64,000 bases of DNA from Bin55 sp009840545 (GCA_965208815.1 OZ242357.1:3100001-3164000), one strand, 5' to 3'. Shown: positions 54,017-63,328, counted from the first letter of the stretch. Translations and numbers: made by a program. The notes: generated by a model from the sequence alone, not told the origin.

Positions 54017-55183
54017 CTAGTAACGCTCGATTGCACTCAGGTCGATTGAGATGCAAGGGTCGTTGTCATCGTTTGGGGTCAGTTTCACGAATCCTTTCTC
54101 GCGAAGTTGTTCGATGTCTCGCATAAACGTACGGGTCGAAACCTCGTTGTAAATCAGTTGAATAAATGGATCGGATCGGAATTCAACAAGAGGCATCCGC
54201 TTCTCGATTGGATTGGTCTCTTCGACGAGATGCATGAGAAATCGGTACTCTCGGTTACTAAGAACGTACCGTCTAGCACTCTTCTTAGTAGAGTGAGACC
54301 GCTTTAGCGTCTCCATGTACATCATGCGATTCTGTCTCACTTGGATAAACGTATTTATTCCTTCTAGTTCATTCTCGAAGCCTCTCAGTCCGAACTCGAT
54401 GAATTCAGTGAGATCAAAGGGATGTGATCTTCTACTTCGTTGAAGTAGAGTCCTGTAATCGTCAGCATTTTGGTAAAAGAAGTTGCTGAGCCCATAGAAA
54501 CCATGAATGTTGTAGCCTCCTACAAACAGCAGGTAAGCCTCAATCAGTCTCGACAATCGTCCATTTCCATCACTGAACGGATGTATGGTTACTAGGAAAA
54601 AGTGCGCAAGGAGTGCACGTACGGCAGGATGCCATCTCTCTCGTGTTTCTCGAGAGTACAACCAATCGAAAAACTCTCTCAAGAGGTCGTGCAACCGATC
54701 GTGTGGAGCTCCAACATGGACGTCACCCAATTCTTTTCTCTCGACAACAACTGATCGCGACCGCAGTCTTCCAGAAACATTATCGGCACAGTGCTCTCCT
54801 TCAGTGATCAACTTGTGGAGATAGAGCAATTTCTCAAGTGTAAGCCCTACGTCTCGAGGAGTGCTGATCCTTGCTCGGATCCATTCCTGTGCACGCTCAG
54901 CATTTTGAACCTGTAACTGATCTGCTGAGCGAGGAACTTCAGAGTCTGGATCGGTACTTGAACGTTCCAAGAAGTCCCGTACTTGGACTTCAGACATGAG
55001 ATTTCCTTCGATTGCAGTCGTTCCGTGTATCGCTCGAATACGATTAAGTCGATTAAGTTCAGTCTTCCAAGCACTCGGTATGTAAATCCGTTCAACAGCT
55101 CGACGGTACCCCTCAATGCTGATTAGTACATCGCTAAAGCTCTTGTTTAATCTGAATTCGAATGAGAACCTGTCCCAATCCAT
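54017..55183 (-). CDS. Fic family protein (AMPylation fold) with N-terminal inhibitory helix
   Basis: 388 residues, ATG at 55183 preceded by GAGG. The active-site motif HPFSDGNGRLSR is complete (HPFx[D/E]GNGR), so adenylyl transfer is possible. TTAIEGN near residue 57 fits the (S/T)xxxE(G/N) inhibitory motif of class II Fic proteins, which self-restrain without a separate antitoxin. A winged-helix-like C-terminus (VSTRTFMRDIEQLREKGFVK) could bind DNA. Its 5' side sits directly against a 12-bp repeat cluster. Confidence 0.92.
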   Translation of the reverse strand: MDWDRFSFEFRLNKSFSDVLISIEGYRRAVERIYIPSAWKTELNRLNRIRAIHGTTAIEGNLMSEVQVRDFLERSSTDPDSEVPRSADQLQVQNAERAQEWIRARISTPRDVGLTLEKLLYLHKLITEGEHCADNVSGRLRSRSVVVERKELGDVHVGAPHDRLHDLLREFFDWLYSRETRERWHPAVRALLAHFFLVTIHPFSDGNGRLSRLIEAYLLFVGGYNIHGFYGLSNFFYQNADDYRTLLQRSRRSHPFDLTEFIEFGLRGFENELEGINTFIQVRQNRMMYMETLKRSHSTKKSARRYVLSNREYRFLMHLVEETNPIEKRMPLVEFRSDPFIQLIYNEVSTRTFMRDIEQLREKGFVKLTPNDDNDPCISIDLSAIERY

Positions 55184-55199
55184 CCATTGCCTCTATAGT

Positions 55200-55235
55200 T
55201 GACCTCTTATCTGACCTCTTATCTGACACTCAATT
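55200..55235 (+). repeat. 12-bp repeat cluster 1
   Basis: TGACCTCTTATC, TGACCTCTTATC, TGACACTCAATT: three units in register, 17 bases upstream of the Fic start codon. The first two are identical. Confidence 0.75.
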
Positions 55236-55284
55236 GTACAATGAATTACATTGTTAAAACAATGATTTATATTGTATTTTGTGA

Positions 55285-55356
55285 GATATTTCGCTCCTAC
55301 TTGTCACGCTATTTTGCACCTTACTTGACGTACTAATTGGCACTATGTTTGGATCT
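55285..55356 (+). repeat. 12-bp repeat cluster 2
   Basis: Six degenerate units in register: GATATTTCGCTC, CTACTTGTCACG, CTATTTTGCACC, TTACTTGACGTA, CTAATTGGCACT, ATGTTTGGATCT. The shared core is CTAnTTGnCACn. Confidence 0.65.
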
Positions 55357-55983
55357 TTCACTCATAATCCAAGACGGCTACTTGGGAGTGCTTATGAGCA
55401 GGACGGCATTTCAATCGAGTTGAATGTTTCTGGGAATTTCCACTTAGGGGGCGTAGCAGGTCAAGTCTGAATGATGTCGCGACCGACGTAACACGGCTGG
55501 CATTAGTCTCCATGAATGGTGGACGCTTTGCTAAAGGCGTGATCCATTTGTTGTGACGTGTACTTGCTAGAGCCATTTCGGAGACTCGGCGTTCCTAGAT
55601 AAACTCTTCGATGTTGGCCATTTTGAGCTAGTTCTGTCGCGTTCACGAGCTTGGTCCAAGATTCATACTATTGATACGATTGAGGAGTCTTGAATGACAA
55701 TACTGATTCCACCATGAAGTCCGGTTGCTCAAAGTGCTTCAGTCTTGTCTGCCATCTGAGCCTCTCTGACAGAATGTTCGAAGAGTTCGAATCTAGGTTC
55801 AGGGGTTCGAAGATTTGCACAAGCCACGAGCAACACGACGAAGTCCGCCAGCAAAAAAATCTTTGTGAGATCGTGGTGAACGAATCAAGAAGACTTGGCT
55901 TGGCAGAATTGAACCAATTGCTCGCGCAGACTCCGCTACCTAGCTTCTTTGGTTCAATCGTGTGGCAAATCAATGCCTGTGTA
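55357..55983. other. Intergenic region between repeat clusters
   Basis: About 630 bases. The longest plus-strand frame (55690-56004; MKSGCSKCFSLVCHLSLSD) and the minus-strand frames show no recognisable motif. CAGTCTTGTCTGCCAT at ~55740 recurs at ~57251. Possibly remnants of a gene that once carried the repeats. Confidence 0.4.
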
Positions 55984-56031
55984 CACTATTGCTCCCTTAA
56001 TTGACGCCTTATTTGTCATCCTATTTTGCGT
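55984..56031 (+). repeat. 12-bp repeat cluster 3
   Basis: Four units: CACTATTGCTCC, CTTAATTGACGC, CTTATTTGTCAT, CCTATTTTGCGT, matching the core of the clusters near the Fic gene. Confidence 0.65.
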
Positions 56032-56096
56032 TTAATTAATATTATAAAACAATACTTTATGAAGTAATTGGAGCAAATTTTCTGCTTATTCTACAT

Positions 56097-56132
56097 GTTG
56101 TTTGACGTGCTATTTGACAAACTGTTTGACAT
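56097..56132 (+). repeat. 12-bp repeat cluster 4
   Basis: TTTGAC recurs at exactly 12-base steps (56101, 56113, 56125), each in a CTnTTTGAC-like unit. On the minus strand one frame stays open with an SNSx pattern. The cluster lies ~130 bases beyond the end of the enoyl-CoA hydratase gene; the sequence between holds no supported gene. Confidence 0.7.
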
Positions 56133-56262
56133 CCTCTGATTGGGAAGTCTGAGCCGAGTTTTCGGTGTTTCAAACTCCAGTTCCGATTGGATCGTAGCTA
56201 GTGTTAAGCATCTTGTATTGCCTTTAATCCTAGCCAAGTCGCCACTTGGACGGCTATCGGTG

Positions 56263-57051
56263 TCAGTTCTTGAAGACAGGTTTTCGTTTTTCCATAAACG
56301 CAGCAACTGCTTCGTGGTGCTCGTCGGAGACGTACGCCTGCGCAAGTACTTGCCCTTCACGTTCATGCACCTTCTTGATATCGGTTTCCGATCCGTTCTG
56401 AGTGATTAGTTGCTTGACCCAACGCAATTGGCGTGAAGGGTTGGCGGCCATCTCGCGAGCCAGTTCGAGTGCTGTTGGAATCAGTTCGTCCGGTGCCACA
56501 ACACGGTCGGCAAGACGTTTGGCGAACGCCTCCTCACCCGAGTACAAGCGACCTGTTAGGCACATTTCATTCGCTGCTCCAAATCCGACTCGCTGGACTA
56601 GAAAGTGTGAACTGGCAAGTTCTGGCGTTACTCCCATTTTGACGAACAGCATGCCGAACTTTGCTTCAGTAGAGGCGATGATGACGTCCATTGGGAGGAT
56701 CATTGTCGCGCCCACGCCCACGCAGGCACCGTTAACAGCGGCAATCATGGGCTTCGACGATCGGACCAGTTCGATCCAGTCACCGCCACCTCTCCGTCTT
56801 GTACTGTCCTGCGGTTTACCTTCTATACGAGCCTTGAAATTGTCTCGTATGTCCGCACCGGAACAGAATCCCCGTCCAGCACCGGTAAATACCATGGCAC
56901 CAATATCCGAATCCTCGTTGCAAGCGAATATTGCGTCTTGCAATTCCGAACTCATTTCGTGAGTCCAAGCATTGAGTCGTTCGGGACGGTTGAGTGTAAT
57001 AGTGGCGACTCCTTCCGATTTGTCAATCAGTATCGTCGAGTATGTGGTCAC
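56263..57051 (-). CDS. Enoyl-CoA hydratase/isomerase family protein
   Basis: 262 residues, crotonase fold: ITLNRPERLNAWTHEM, FTGAGRGFCSGADI (oxyanion hole), KPMIAAVNGACVGVGATMIL and AEAKFGMLFVKMGVTPE (active-site Glu position). Acts on CoA thioesters in fatty-acid or aromatic breakdown; substrate unknown. Stands alone, with no neighbouring beta-oxidation genes. Confidence 0.92.
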   Translation of the reverse strand: MTTYSTILIDKSEGVATITLNRPERLNAWTHEMSSELQDAIFACNEDSDIGAMVFTGAGRGFCSGADIRDNFKARIEGKPQDSTRRRGGGDWIELVRSSKPMIAAVNGACVGVGATMILPMDVIIASTEAKFGMLFVKMGVTPELASSHFLVQRVGFGAANEMCLTGRLYSGEEAFAKRLADRVVAPDELIPTALELAREMAANPSRQLRWVKQLITQNGSETDIKKVHEREGQVLAQAYVSDEHHEAVAAFMEKRKPVFKN

Positions 57052-57717
57052 TGGGGGTTCCTGTGTGATGTGGGGCAGACATTGTATGGATTGCTATGAA
57101 TCGAGCATCGTTCTCTAATTGTTGCTCGGTCCGATTTGGACATTGCCCTTCTTGTTACCGTTGTCGTTTCTCATGCAGGAATGTTGGAGCACTAGGAATC
57201 ATCGCAGTAGGCAAAGTGTCCTTGCGCCTCCGATCGAATTACATGCCACTCAGTCTTGTCTGCCATACTTACCTCTGATTGGCTGATGGGCAGACTCCCG
57301 ACGGGCGATCTGCCCATCGGTGGGAAGGAGTAGCTAATTCAAGGGGATAGATACACCATGCAGTGTATTACGCAACCGCCTAATAATGCCACGGCTACGA
57401 GAGCTGAGGCTAAGACGCCCATGTGCGTTGCCTCGATTCACTCAAGGCGTTTTCTTGGCCCATGCAAATACCTCCTGGGCCAAGCCCACAGGGACTGGGA
57501 TTTCTCCGACTCGACTTCCATGGCTCTCAGATCTCCTTGTCTCATCCAAGAAACAAAAAACGGGAGCCAAACCCGTGCGCAGTCGAGCTAATACCATGCC
57601 CTACGAATTTGTCCTGACACAGGTCATCGTGATGTGTAGGGCACGAATTAGAATTCTGAGCGTAGTGTCCAAACATATCGCAAAGACGGCTTTCTCGAAC
57701 CATGGAGATGACATCTT
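57052..57717. other. Intergenic region with a strong hairpin
   Basis: About 670 bases with only short overlapping frames that show no motif. GATGGGCAGA and TCTGCCCATC (57285-57318) form a 10-base perfect stem, perhaps a terminator or structured RNA, without a T-run. The 3' part must hold the promoter of the helical-repeat gene at 57718. Confidence 0.5.
57285..57318. terminator. Hairpin, possible terminator
   Basis: A 10-base perfect inverted repeat with a 14-base loop rich in G/C, in the gap between the enoyl-CoA hydratase gene and paralogue C. It may end a short transcript; strand is not clear. Confidence 0.4.
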
Positions 57718-59526
57718 GTGAAAAACATTTATAGGTACTTGCTTGGTGCGGCGATAGGTATCGTGCTCGTTGTGGGCGCGTACTTTCTCTTGAAACCTTT
57801 TTTTAATACTGCTGTCCCCCACGCCGAGTTGGACCCCATACCAGGTTCAGGATCTCTGAACTCGGAGCTTCAGAAAAATTCCAACAATCAACCAAGGACA
57901 CTTGATCATTCCAATATTGAGCTGTTGGAACTCTCCGAATATTCCAGCGACTTTGCACGACGGGCCGATCTGTATGCACTTCTCGCACAATCGAACACAG
58001 AAGAATTGCTCGAATTCTTGCAGCAGTCGGAGAAAATTTCCAAGAACAGCTTGCGTCGATCTACTCAGGAAGCCATATTTCAACGACTAGCATCCCTCGA
58101 TCCTCCGCTTGCAATCCAAAAAATACTCGAATATCCCAAGAGTCGTCGAGCAGAATTGGTCTTAGGCGCTTTTCGTGAGTGGTCTATTGGAGACTTGGAT
58201 TCCGCTATCGAAGGAGCTCGAAGCTTGGATCGATTTACAAGGGTCAAGGCTTTGGAGACGATTCTTGCATACCGAGATGACTTATCCAACAATGACCTAG
58301 TTGAAATTGCACAAAAGATAGAAAGTGCGAGATTTGCACTTCAAGCGCTTAGTGAATTTGACGCAGAAACATTAATTGACCAACCTGTGGAGGCATGGAA
58401 CAGGGTCACCACGGACAACGTCCTAGATTTACGCCAAATCGATATCTTGAGTGTAATTGCGAGTGAGTGGGTGGAACAAGCGGGACTCGAAGCACTCACG
58501 CATATCTTGAAATCGTCATCGGGGCTTCGAGATCTTGGTCTTGTTCGTGAATTAGTGGCTGGAATCGTTGAATCGGACCCCGGAAGCGTGTTTGAATTCG
58601 TTATGTCGTTATCGTCCGCCGAGCAAGGTCCATTGCTGGTTCCTCTTTTTACGGCATGGGTCAGATCAGATCCTGAAGCAACGTTCGACGGGCTCGCTTC
58701 ATTTAGACACTCGGAGCATTTCAGCTTGCTGGAGCGACGCATAGCTCAAACATGGGCTCGGCACGATCCCAAGGGGATGCTCGAGCGGATTGACGCTTTT
58801 TCTAAAGATTCGCAATTGAGAGCCATTGAAGAAGCGGTGGCTGAGGTTGCACGGCACTCGCCCAAAGATGCCGTGGAAATGATGGATTCAATGGCTGGTA
58901 AAGTCGGCAACATTTCATCAATAGCGACACGATTGGTTGCTGTCTGGGCTGTCCAAGATCCTCGTGAAGCACTGGATTGGGTGCTCGTGCGTGAACAAGG
59001 CCAAGAATCACTGGATTCCGACTTGATGATGGTTGGAGTCCTCACAATGCTCACGCAGGAGGACCCTCAACTGGCCATGCAGATAGCACTTGATCGACCC
59101 CAAAACCCCTATCGGCTCGATGTCACGGTCATAGAAGAACTAGCTGCAATCGACATCGAGCAGGCTGTGAAGCTGCTTCCAAAGGTCTCCGAGAAAAACA
59201 GGCGCGATGCATACCTCGCTGTGGGAATTCAGTTAATTCGACATCAAGACCCGCTTAGGGGAATTGGAATTGCCAGCAATCTGCCAGACGACGAGCGAGA
59301 CTATGTTGTCTACGCTATTACACAATCATGGGCTAGAACGTCTCCAATTAAAATGCTTGAAGCTCTAGAAGACATTTCATCGGAACAGGTCAAGTCACTC
59401 GCAGCCAGGGGTTTAGTATTGAGAAATAGCTCTAGACACTTTCTTAAAGATGAGCAATTGAATTATGTCATGACACTGTTGAACGACGCAGATTTGCAAG
59501 AAGTGGAAAAACGGTTGGCACGTTAG
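57718..59526 (+). CDS. Membrane-anchored helical-repeat protein, paralogue C
   Basis: 602 residues from GTG at 57718 (GGAG ten bases upstream). Anchor YLLGAAIGIVLVVGAYFLL, a Ser/Asn/Gln-rich linker, then the repeat core seen in the pair at 29996-33062 (AWVRSDPEATFDGLA; TWARHDPKGMLERI; VWAVQDPREALDWVL; MLTQEDPQLAMQIALDRPQ). It has ~100 more residues than the others, mostly an N-terminal extension. Function unknown; a periplasmic scaffold is inferred. Confidence 0.8.
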   Translation: MKNIYRYLLGAAIGIVLVVGAYFLLKPFFNTAVPHAELDPIPGSGSLNSELQKNSNNQPRTLDHSNIELLELSEYSSDFARRADLYALLAQSNTEELLEFLQQSEKISKNSLRRSTQEAIFQRLASLDPPLAIQKILEYPKSRRAELVLGAFREWSIGDLDSAIEGARSLDRFTRVKALETILAYRDDLSNNDLVEIAQKIESARFALQALSEFDAETLIDQPVEAWNRVTTDNVLDLRQIDILSVIASEWVEQAGLEALTHILKSSSGLRDLGLVRELVAGIVESDPGSVFEFVMSLSSAEQGPLLVPLFTAWVRSDPEATFDGLASFRHSEHFSLLERRIAQTWARHDPKGMLERIDAFSKDSQLRAIEEAVAEVARHSPKDAVEMMDSMAGKVGNISSIATRLVAVWAVQDPREALDWVLVREQGQESLDSDLMMVGVLTMLTQEDPQLAMQIALDRPQNPYRLDVTVIEELAAIDIEQAVKLLPKVSEKNRRDAYLAVGIQLIRHQDPLRGIGIASNLPDDERDYVVYAITQSWARTSPIKMLEALEDISSEQVKSLAARGLVLRNSSRHFLKDEQLNYVMTLLNDADLQEVEKRLAR

Positions 59527-59827
59527 CTGTTTACATCATTAGACGACTCTGTCATGCGTGGGTTGGCCACCACCGATGGTATTGTTGCTGTGTCAGTCAC
59601 CACACGGTTGGTGTAGCCTGTAGGGGATGGAAACCCGATATGCTCGCTTCAGGCCACGCACAACCAGGAACGATTTGTATCTTCAATTTGCTGTTTACCC
59701 TTCAAGCTATTCGAAGATGGGGAACCTGAAGTGGTACGTGGCCTACAGTCGTTGCAAGGTCGAAAGCAAGTCGTACAAGAGATCACAAGAGTAGGTCCAA
59801 CACCCAATTCGGAAATAAATTTCAGTC
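59527..59827. other. Intergenic region with a possible structured RNA
   Basis: About 300 bases without a supported ORF. GCGTGG (~59556) and CCACGC (~59656) could close a ~105-base domain with inner helices (GTGT/ACAC; GGG/CCC in GGGATGGAAACCC). No known RNA family recognised. Confidence 0.25.
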
Positions 59828-60535
59828 TTACTCTGCTTGCAGTTGCCGAGATATCGCTGGGTAGATGACTTCGCCCCAGTCGTGATCTGATTGCTCCAGC
59901 ACTATTGCTACAAATCCCGGCACAAGATAGCCCAAGATGTTCGCACCGTCCTTGACTTGGTCGCGATTAATGGACCCTTGGTAAGTTGCCGATCCGTGTA
60001 TGAGTTGGTTTCGCAGGGTGTAGAGTCTGTCGAAGACAATTTCAAGCAATTCGAGAGTCTTGTTTTGACGTTTGCTCCCTAATGCAGCAAGGGCTTTTAC
60101 TCCACTTCTTTTCAGCTGAATCTCCCAATCAGTGTCGCGCCCGGATGTCTGAAATTCCCAGAAAAGAGAAAACACGTACTTGTTTTGTACCAGCGTTCGT
60201 ATCGCGCCCGGAAATACAGTCCACAGTGCGTTGTAGATCGTATTCTCACTGTCGTACTTCAGGAGATTCCTGAAGAACTCCATGTACTGGCTTGTGTCAG
60301 TCGGTGGATTGTTCAACGCTGGTTTAATCGAATACATCGAGTTGAACGATATCCAGAAGAAGATGAAAGCGCCGTCGAAGTCTTCTTGCTCGAGCAATGC
60401 CTGCCCCTTTTCTAGCCAACTCAATGCTCGTCGGAGTCTAATGGCATTTCGGTCCGAGAGCATGGACCTCTTCAATTCGTAGTCGCTCGCCAGTTGGGAC
60501 GCGGATTGGATTGAAAGAGAATCGAACTCACTCAT
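59828..60535 (-). CDS. HEPN-domain protein, possible RNase
   Basis: 235 residues from ATG at 60535, overlapping the hemW stop by eight bases. Mostly helical, with a HEPN-type motif RNQLIHG (R-N-x3-H) in LYTLRNQLIHGSATYQG, the catalytic pattern of HEPN ribonucleases. FIFFWISFNSMYSIKPAL precedes it in the place of the first conserved HEPN helix. Similar proteins occur in defence and toxin contexts, but here it trails housekeeping genes and no antitoxin is visible. Confidence 0.75.
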   Translation of the reverse strand: MSEFDSLSIQSASQLASDYELKRSMLSDRNAIRLRRALSWLEKGQALLEQEDFDGAFIFFWISFNSMYSIKPALNNPPTDTSQYMEFFRNLLKYDSENTIYNALWTVFPGAIRTLVQNKYVFSLFWEFQTSGRDTDWEIQLKRSGVKALAALGSKRQNKTLELLEIVFDRLYTLRNQLIHGSATYQGSINRDQVKDGANILGYLVPGFVAIVLEQSDHDWGEVIYPAISRQLQAE

Positions 60536-61643
60536 TGATTCCAACGCCTGTAGTACTCAAGAATTCAGAAACCACTCCATTTAATTGCTGAAATCCTTTG
60601 GGTGTGAGCTGAAGTCGGTTAGGTTGCATGAGATCCCATGACCGTAGCCTTTCGACGGTCGCTCGGATTGTACAGAACGGTAGTCCTGTCTGTTTGTGAA
60701 ACAAGTCCTCCTCGACTCCGTCGCACAAGCGAAGCACATTCATCATGAATTCCACTGGAATGTCTTCATTCGTGACCATGGTGCTCGAACCTTTTGTTCC
60801 GTGCATGTATGACTTTGGCATACGTGCTTTGGATGTTCTGAGAATTCCATCCCCAGTCGAAAGCTTGCCGTGGGCACCAGCGCCAACTCCAAAATAATCC
60901 CCGTACAACCAATAGTTGATGTTGTGTTCACATGTCAAGTCGTCGCGGGCGTAGGCTGAGACTTCATAGCGCTCGAAACCGTTGGTAGCCAACAATCGTA
61001 CGCCCTCTTCCTCCATCTCAGCTCGGTAGTCTGTCGAAGCCAATTTCGGAGGGGACTTTGCAAACACCGTATTGGGTTCTATGGTGAGTTCGTACCAGGA
61101 TATGTGCTGCGGACCGAGCGCAATGGCCGTCTGTAAGTCCTCCATTGCTTGATCGATGGTTTGATTGGGCAAGCCATACATCAAATCGACATTTACCGAC
61201 TCAAGTCCAGCTGTCAAGGCCTTTTCGATCGCTCGCCTTGCTTCCAACTGCCCATGTATGCGCCCAAGCACTTTGAGATGATCTAGATGGAAGGACTGTG
61301 CACCAAGCGACACACGGGTGATGCCTGCGTCCCTGTAGTGTCGAAAGTCCGCATGCTCTGTGGTGCCTGGATTTGCCTCCATGGTTACTTCTCTTACTTG
61401 AGGTTGTCTGAGCGTCGCTAGGATGCGATGAAACGAATCGGGCGAAAAGAGGCTGGGTGTTCCACCACCGAAATAAACGGTGTCGATCTGGAGAGGATGG
61501 TTCTCAAGTTCGTTCTTCAGATCGGCTATCACGTGATCTACGTATTTGGACTCTTCGAAATCGTTCCGGATCTCGTGAGAATTGAAGTCACAATAGGGAC
61601 ATTTGCGCACACACCAGGGAATGTGAACATAGAGCCCGGCCAC
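60528..61643 (-). CDS. hemW: Radical SAM heme chaperone HemW
   Basis: 371 residues. The radical SAM cluster motif CVRKCPYC (CxxxCxxC) lies at 11-18 after GLYVHIPW. DTVYFGGGTPSLFSPD, EANPGTTEHADFRHYRDAGI, RVSLGAQSF and the late NYWLYGDYFGVGAGAHG separate HemW from coproporphyrinogen dehydrogenase. Its ATG directly abuts the rdgB stop codon. Confidence 0.95.
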   Translation of the reverse strand: MAGLYVHIPWCVRKCPYCDFNSHEIRNDFEESKYVDHVIADLKNELENHPLQIDTVYFGGGTPSLFSPDSFHRILATLRQPQVREVTMEANPGTTEHADFRHYRDAGITRVSLGAQSFHLDHLKVLGRIHGQLEARRAIEKALTAGLESVNVDLMYGLPNQTIDQAMEDLQTAIALGPQHISWYELTIEPNTVFAKSPPKLASTDYRAEMEEEGVRLLATNGFERYEVSAYARDDLTCEHNINYWLYGDYFGVGAGAHGKLSTGDGILRTSKARMPKSYMHGTKGSSTMVTNEDIPVEFMMNVLRLCDGVEEDLFHKQTGLPFCTIRATVERLRSWDLMQPNRLQLTPKGFQQLNGVVSEFLSTTGVGINE

Positions 61644-62261
61644 TTAATTGCCTAGCCGTGTCTTTAGACGTTCAACAAATTCTTGGGAAGCTCGTGCGCG
61701 GTGGCTCTGTTTGTTCTTGGCTGCGGGTTCCAATTCAGCCGCGGTAAGCGACATGCCATCGGGTTTGAAGAGAGGATCGTAGCCAAATCCATTTGAACCT
61801 CTGGGGGATCGGACGATCTGGCCGTGCCAAGTTCCGATTGAAATCTCAGGCATAGGATCGTTGACACTATCGATGTAGACAAGCACCGCACAGAAATACG
61901 CTCTAGCCTCTCTCTCGGAATCGTTTTTCTCATACAACCGATGCAGAAGAAGCTGGTTGTTTAGGTTCGCATCGGCATGATCGCCTGCGTACCGAGCGGA
62001 CCGAATACCTGGATCTCCATTCAAGCTGGGAACAACCAATCCTGAGTCATCGGCAATTGACGGAAGTCCTGTGTGCGTAGATGCGTGACGCGCTTTGATC
62101 AGCGAGTTTTCGACAAACGTGCTTCCAGTTTCTTCGACTGACTGAATGTTCCAATGAGATTGAGAAACTAAATCGAGGGAAAGTTGCTTGAGCAGCTCAC
62201 GTAGCTCGCGAAGCTTATGCGGATTGTTGCTCGCGAGAGCAACTTTCTTTTGCGCGTTCAA
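61644..62261 (-). CDS. rdgB: dITP/XTP pyrophosphatase RdgB (HAM1 family)
   Basis: 205 residues. VALASNNPHKLRELRELL, SVEETGSTFVENSLIKARHA, PSIADDSGLVVPSLNGDPGI, RSARYAG and SNGFGYDPLFKP are all canonical. Hydrolyses non-standard purine triphosphates. In the metX-metW-DUF4426-rdgB-hemW run, about 40 bases after the DUF4426 gene. Confidence 0.96.
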   Translation of the reverse strand: MNAQKKVALASNNPHKLRELRELLKQLSLDLVSQSHWNIQSVEETGSTFVENSLIKARHASTHTGLPSIADDSGLVVPSLNGDPGIRSARYAGDHADANLNNQLLLHRLYEKNDSEREARAYFCAVLVYIDSVNDPMPEISIGTWHGQIVRSPRGSNGFGYDPLFKPDGMSLTAAELEPAAKNKQSHRARASQEFVERLKTRLGN

Positions 62262-62300
62262 TTTTCCACTCGAGTCCGGACTCGTAGCAATAGGAAAATG

Positions 62301-62735
62301 CTACTTTTCCACGGGGTCCTCTAGGTTCGAGTAGACCTTCTGTTCAAACTTGAGACTTTCTTTGCCGTCCGGGAGCTTTACCTCCACTTCGAACTTCAGA
62401 TTCTCACCGTCTGTGAACTTGAAACTGGAAAGAGAATAAACGGCATCGGATTCTTTGATGGTCTTGAACTTGAGCTTGATCGTCTGTCCCATGAGATTCT
62501 TGAACTCGCCCGTGACTTCGGCCTCGTAGGGCTTCCCTTCAGAATCTACAACCGTGATATTGCACAGCGCGCGGTTCTTGCCGCGTACGATCTTGTGTCT
62601 CTCTGCAGTTTCCTTAGGAATGAGAGTCGAAGGTATGATGCTGTAGTGAACGGTGTAGTCACCCAATTCAACTGATTGTTCACCGAACGCCACAACTCCC
62701 AGCATCAGCGCGATCGCGTAGAAAACTTTCTTCAC
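62301..62735 (-). CDS. DUF4426 periplasmic protein
   Basis: 144 residues from GTG at 62735, in GTGA overlap with the metW stop and behind GGGAGAGG. Signal peptide VFYAIALMLGVVAFGEQ, then YTVHYSIIPSTLIPKETAER and RALCNITVVDSEGKPYEAEV. These, and the gene order, match the DUF4426 family that follows metW in gammaproteobacteria. Function unknown. Confidence 0.88.
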   Translation of the reverse strand: MKKVFYAIALMLGVVAFGEQSVELGDYTVHYSIIPSTLIPKETAERHKIVRGKNRALCNITVVDSEGKPYEAEVTGEFKNLMGQTIKLKFKTIKESDAVYSLSSFKFTDGENLKFEVEVKLPDGKESLKFEQKVYSNLEDPVEK

Positions 62736-63328
62736 TTGCCTCTCCCCAAGACGTAGAACCCCGTAGTTCCAAAGAGGTTGGACAGAGCGCTCTTTGAGGT
62801 CACCTTGCGATACTTCGGATCGATCACGCTCCGTTCTACAACTTCCAGTTTTTCCAACTGGCACATTTCGTCGAAGTCCCTAAACGTGCACAGATGAATG
62901 TTGGGCGTGTTGTACCAAGCGTGGGGAAGATGTTCCGCTACGGGCATTCGACCTCGGAACAACAGTTGAAAGCGACATCGCCAATGCCCAAAGTTTGGAA
63001 AAGACACAATGCATCGATTTGCAATTCGCAGGAGTTCCCTTAGCAAGGTTCTCGGGGATTCGAGTGCTTGAAGAGTCTCCGTCATAACGACAATGTCGAA
63101 ACTGTCGTCCGGAAACCGATCCAGACCCGAATTCAGGTCATGTTCAATGACGTTGACCCCACGTTGGATGCAACTCTCGATCGCGTCCTGATCGCGCTCG
63201 ACTCCATATCCTTTTATGCTCTTGGATTCCTGAAGATACTCGAGGAGCTCTCCGTCGCCGCATCCTAGATCGAGCACCCGAGCATTGTCTTCAACAAAGT
63301 CGGCGACGTGTTTTAGGTCAATTCTCAT
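62732..63328 (-). CDS. metW: Methionine biosynthesis protein MetW
   Basis: 198 residues, SAM-methyltransferase-like fold: RVLDLGCGDGELLEYLQE, YGVERDQDAIESCIQRGVNV, FDIVVMTETLQALESPRTLL and FPNFGHWRCRFQLLFRGRMP. In MetX/MetW systems it boosts the homoserine acyltransferase. Its start overlaps the metX stop by four bases. Confidence 0.95.
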   Translation of the reverse strand: MRIDLKHVADFVEDNARVLDLGCGDGELLEYLQESKSIKGYGVERDQDAIESCIQRGVNVIEHDLNSGLDRFPDDSFDIVVMTETLQALESPRTLLRELLRIANRCIVSFPNFGHWRCRFQLLFRGRMPVAEHLPHAWYNTPNIHLCTFRDFDEMCQLEKLEVVERSVIDPKYRKVTSKSALSNLFGTTGFYVLGRGK

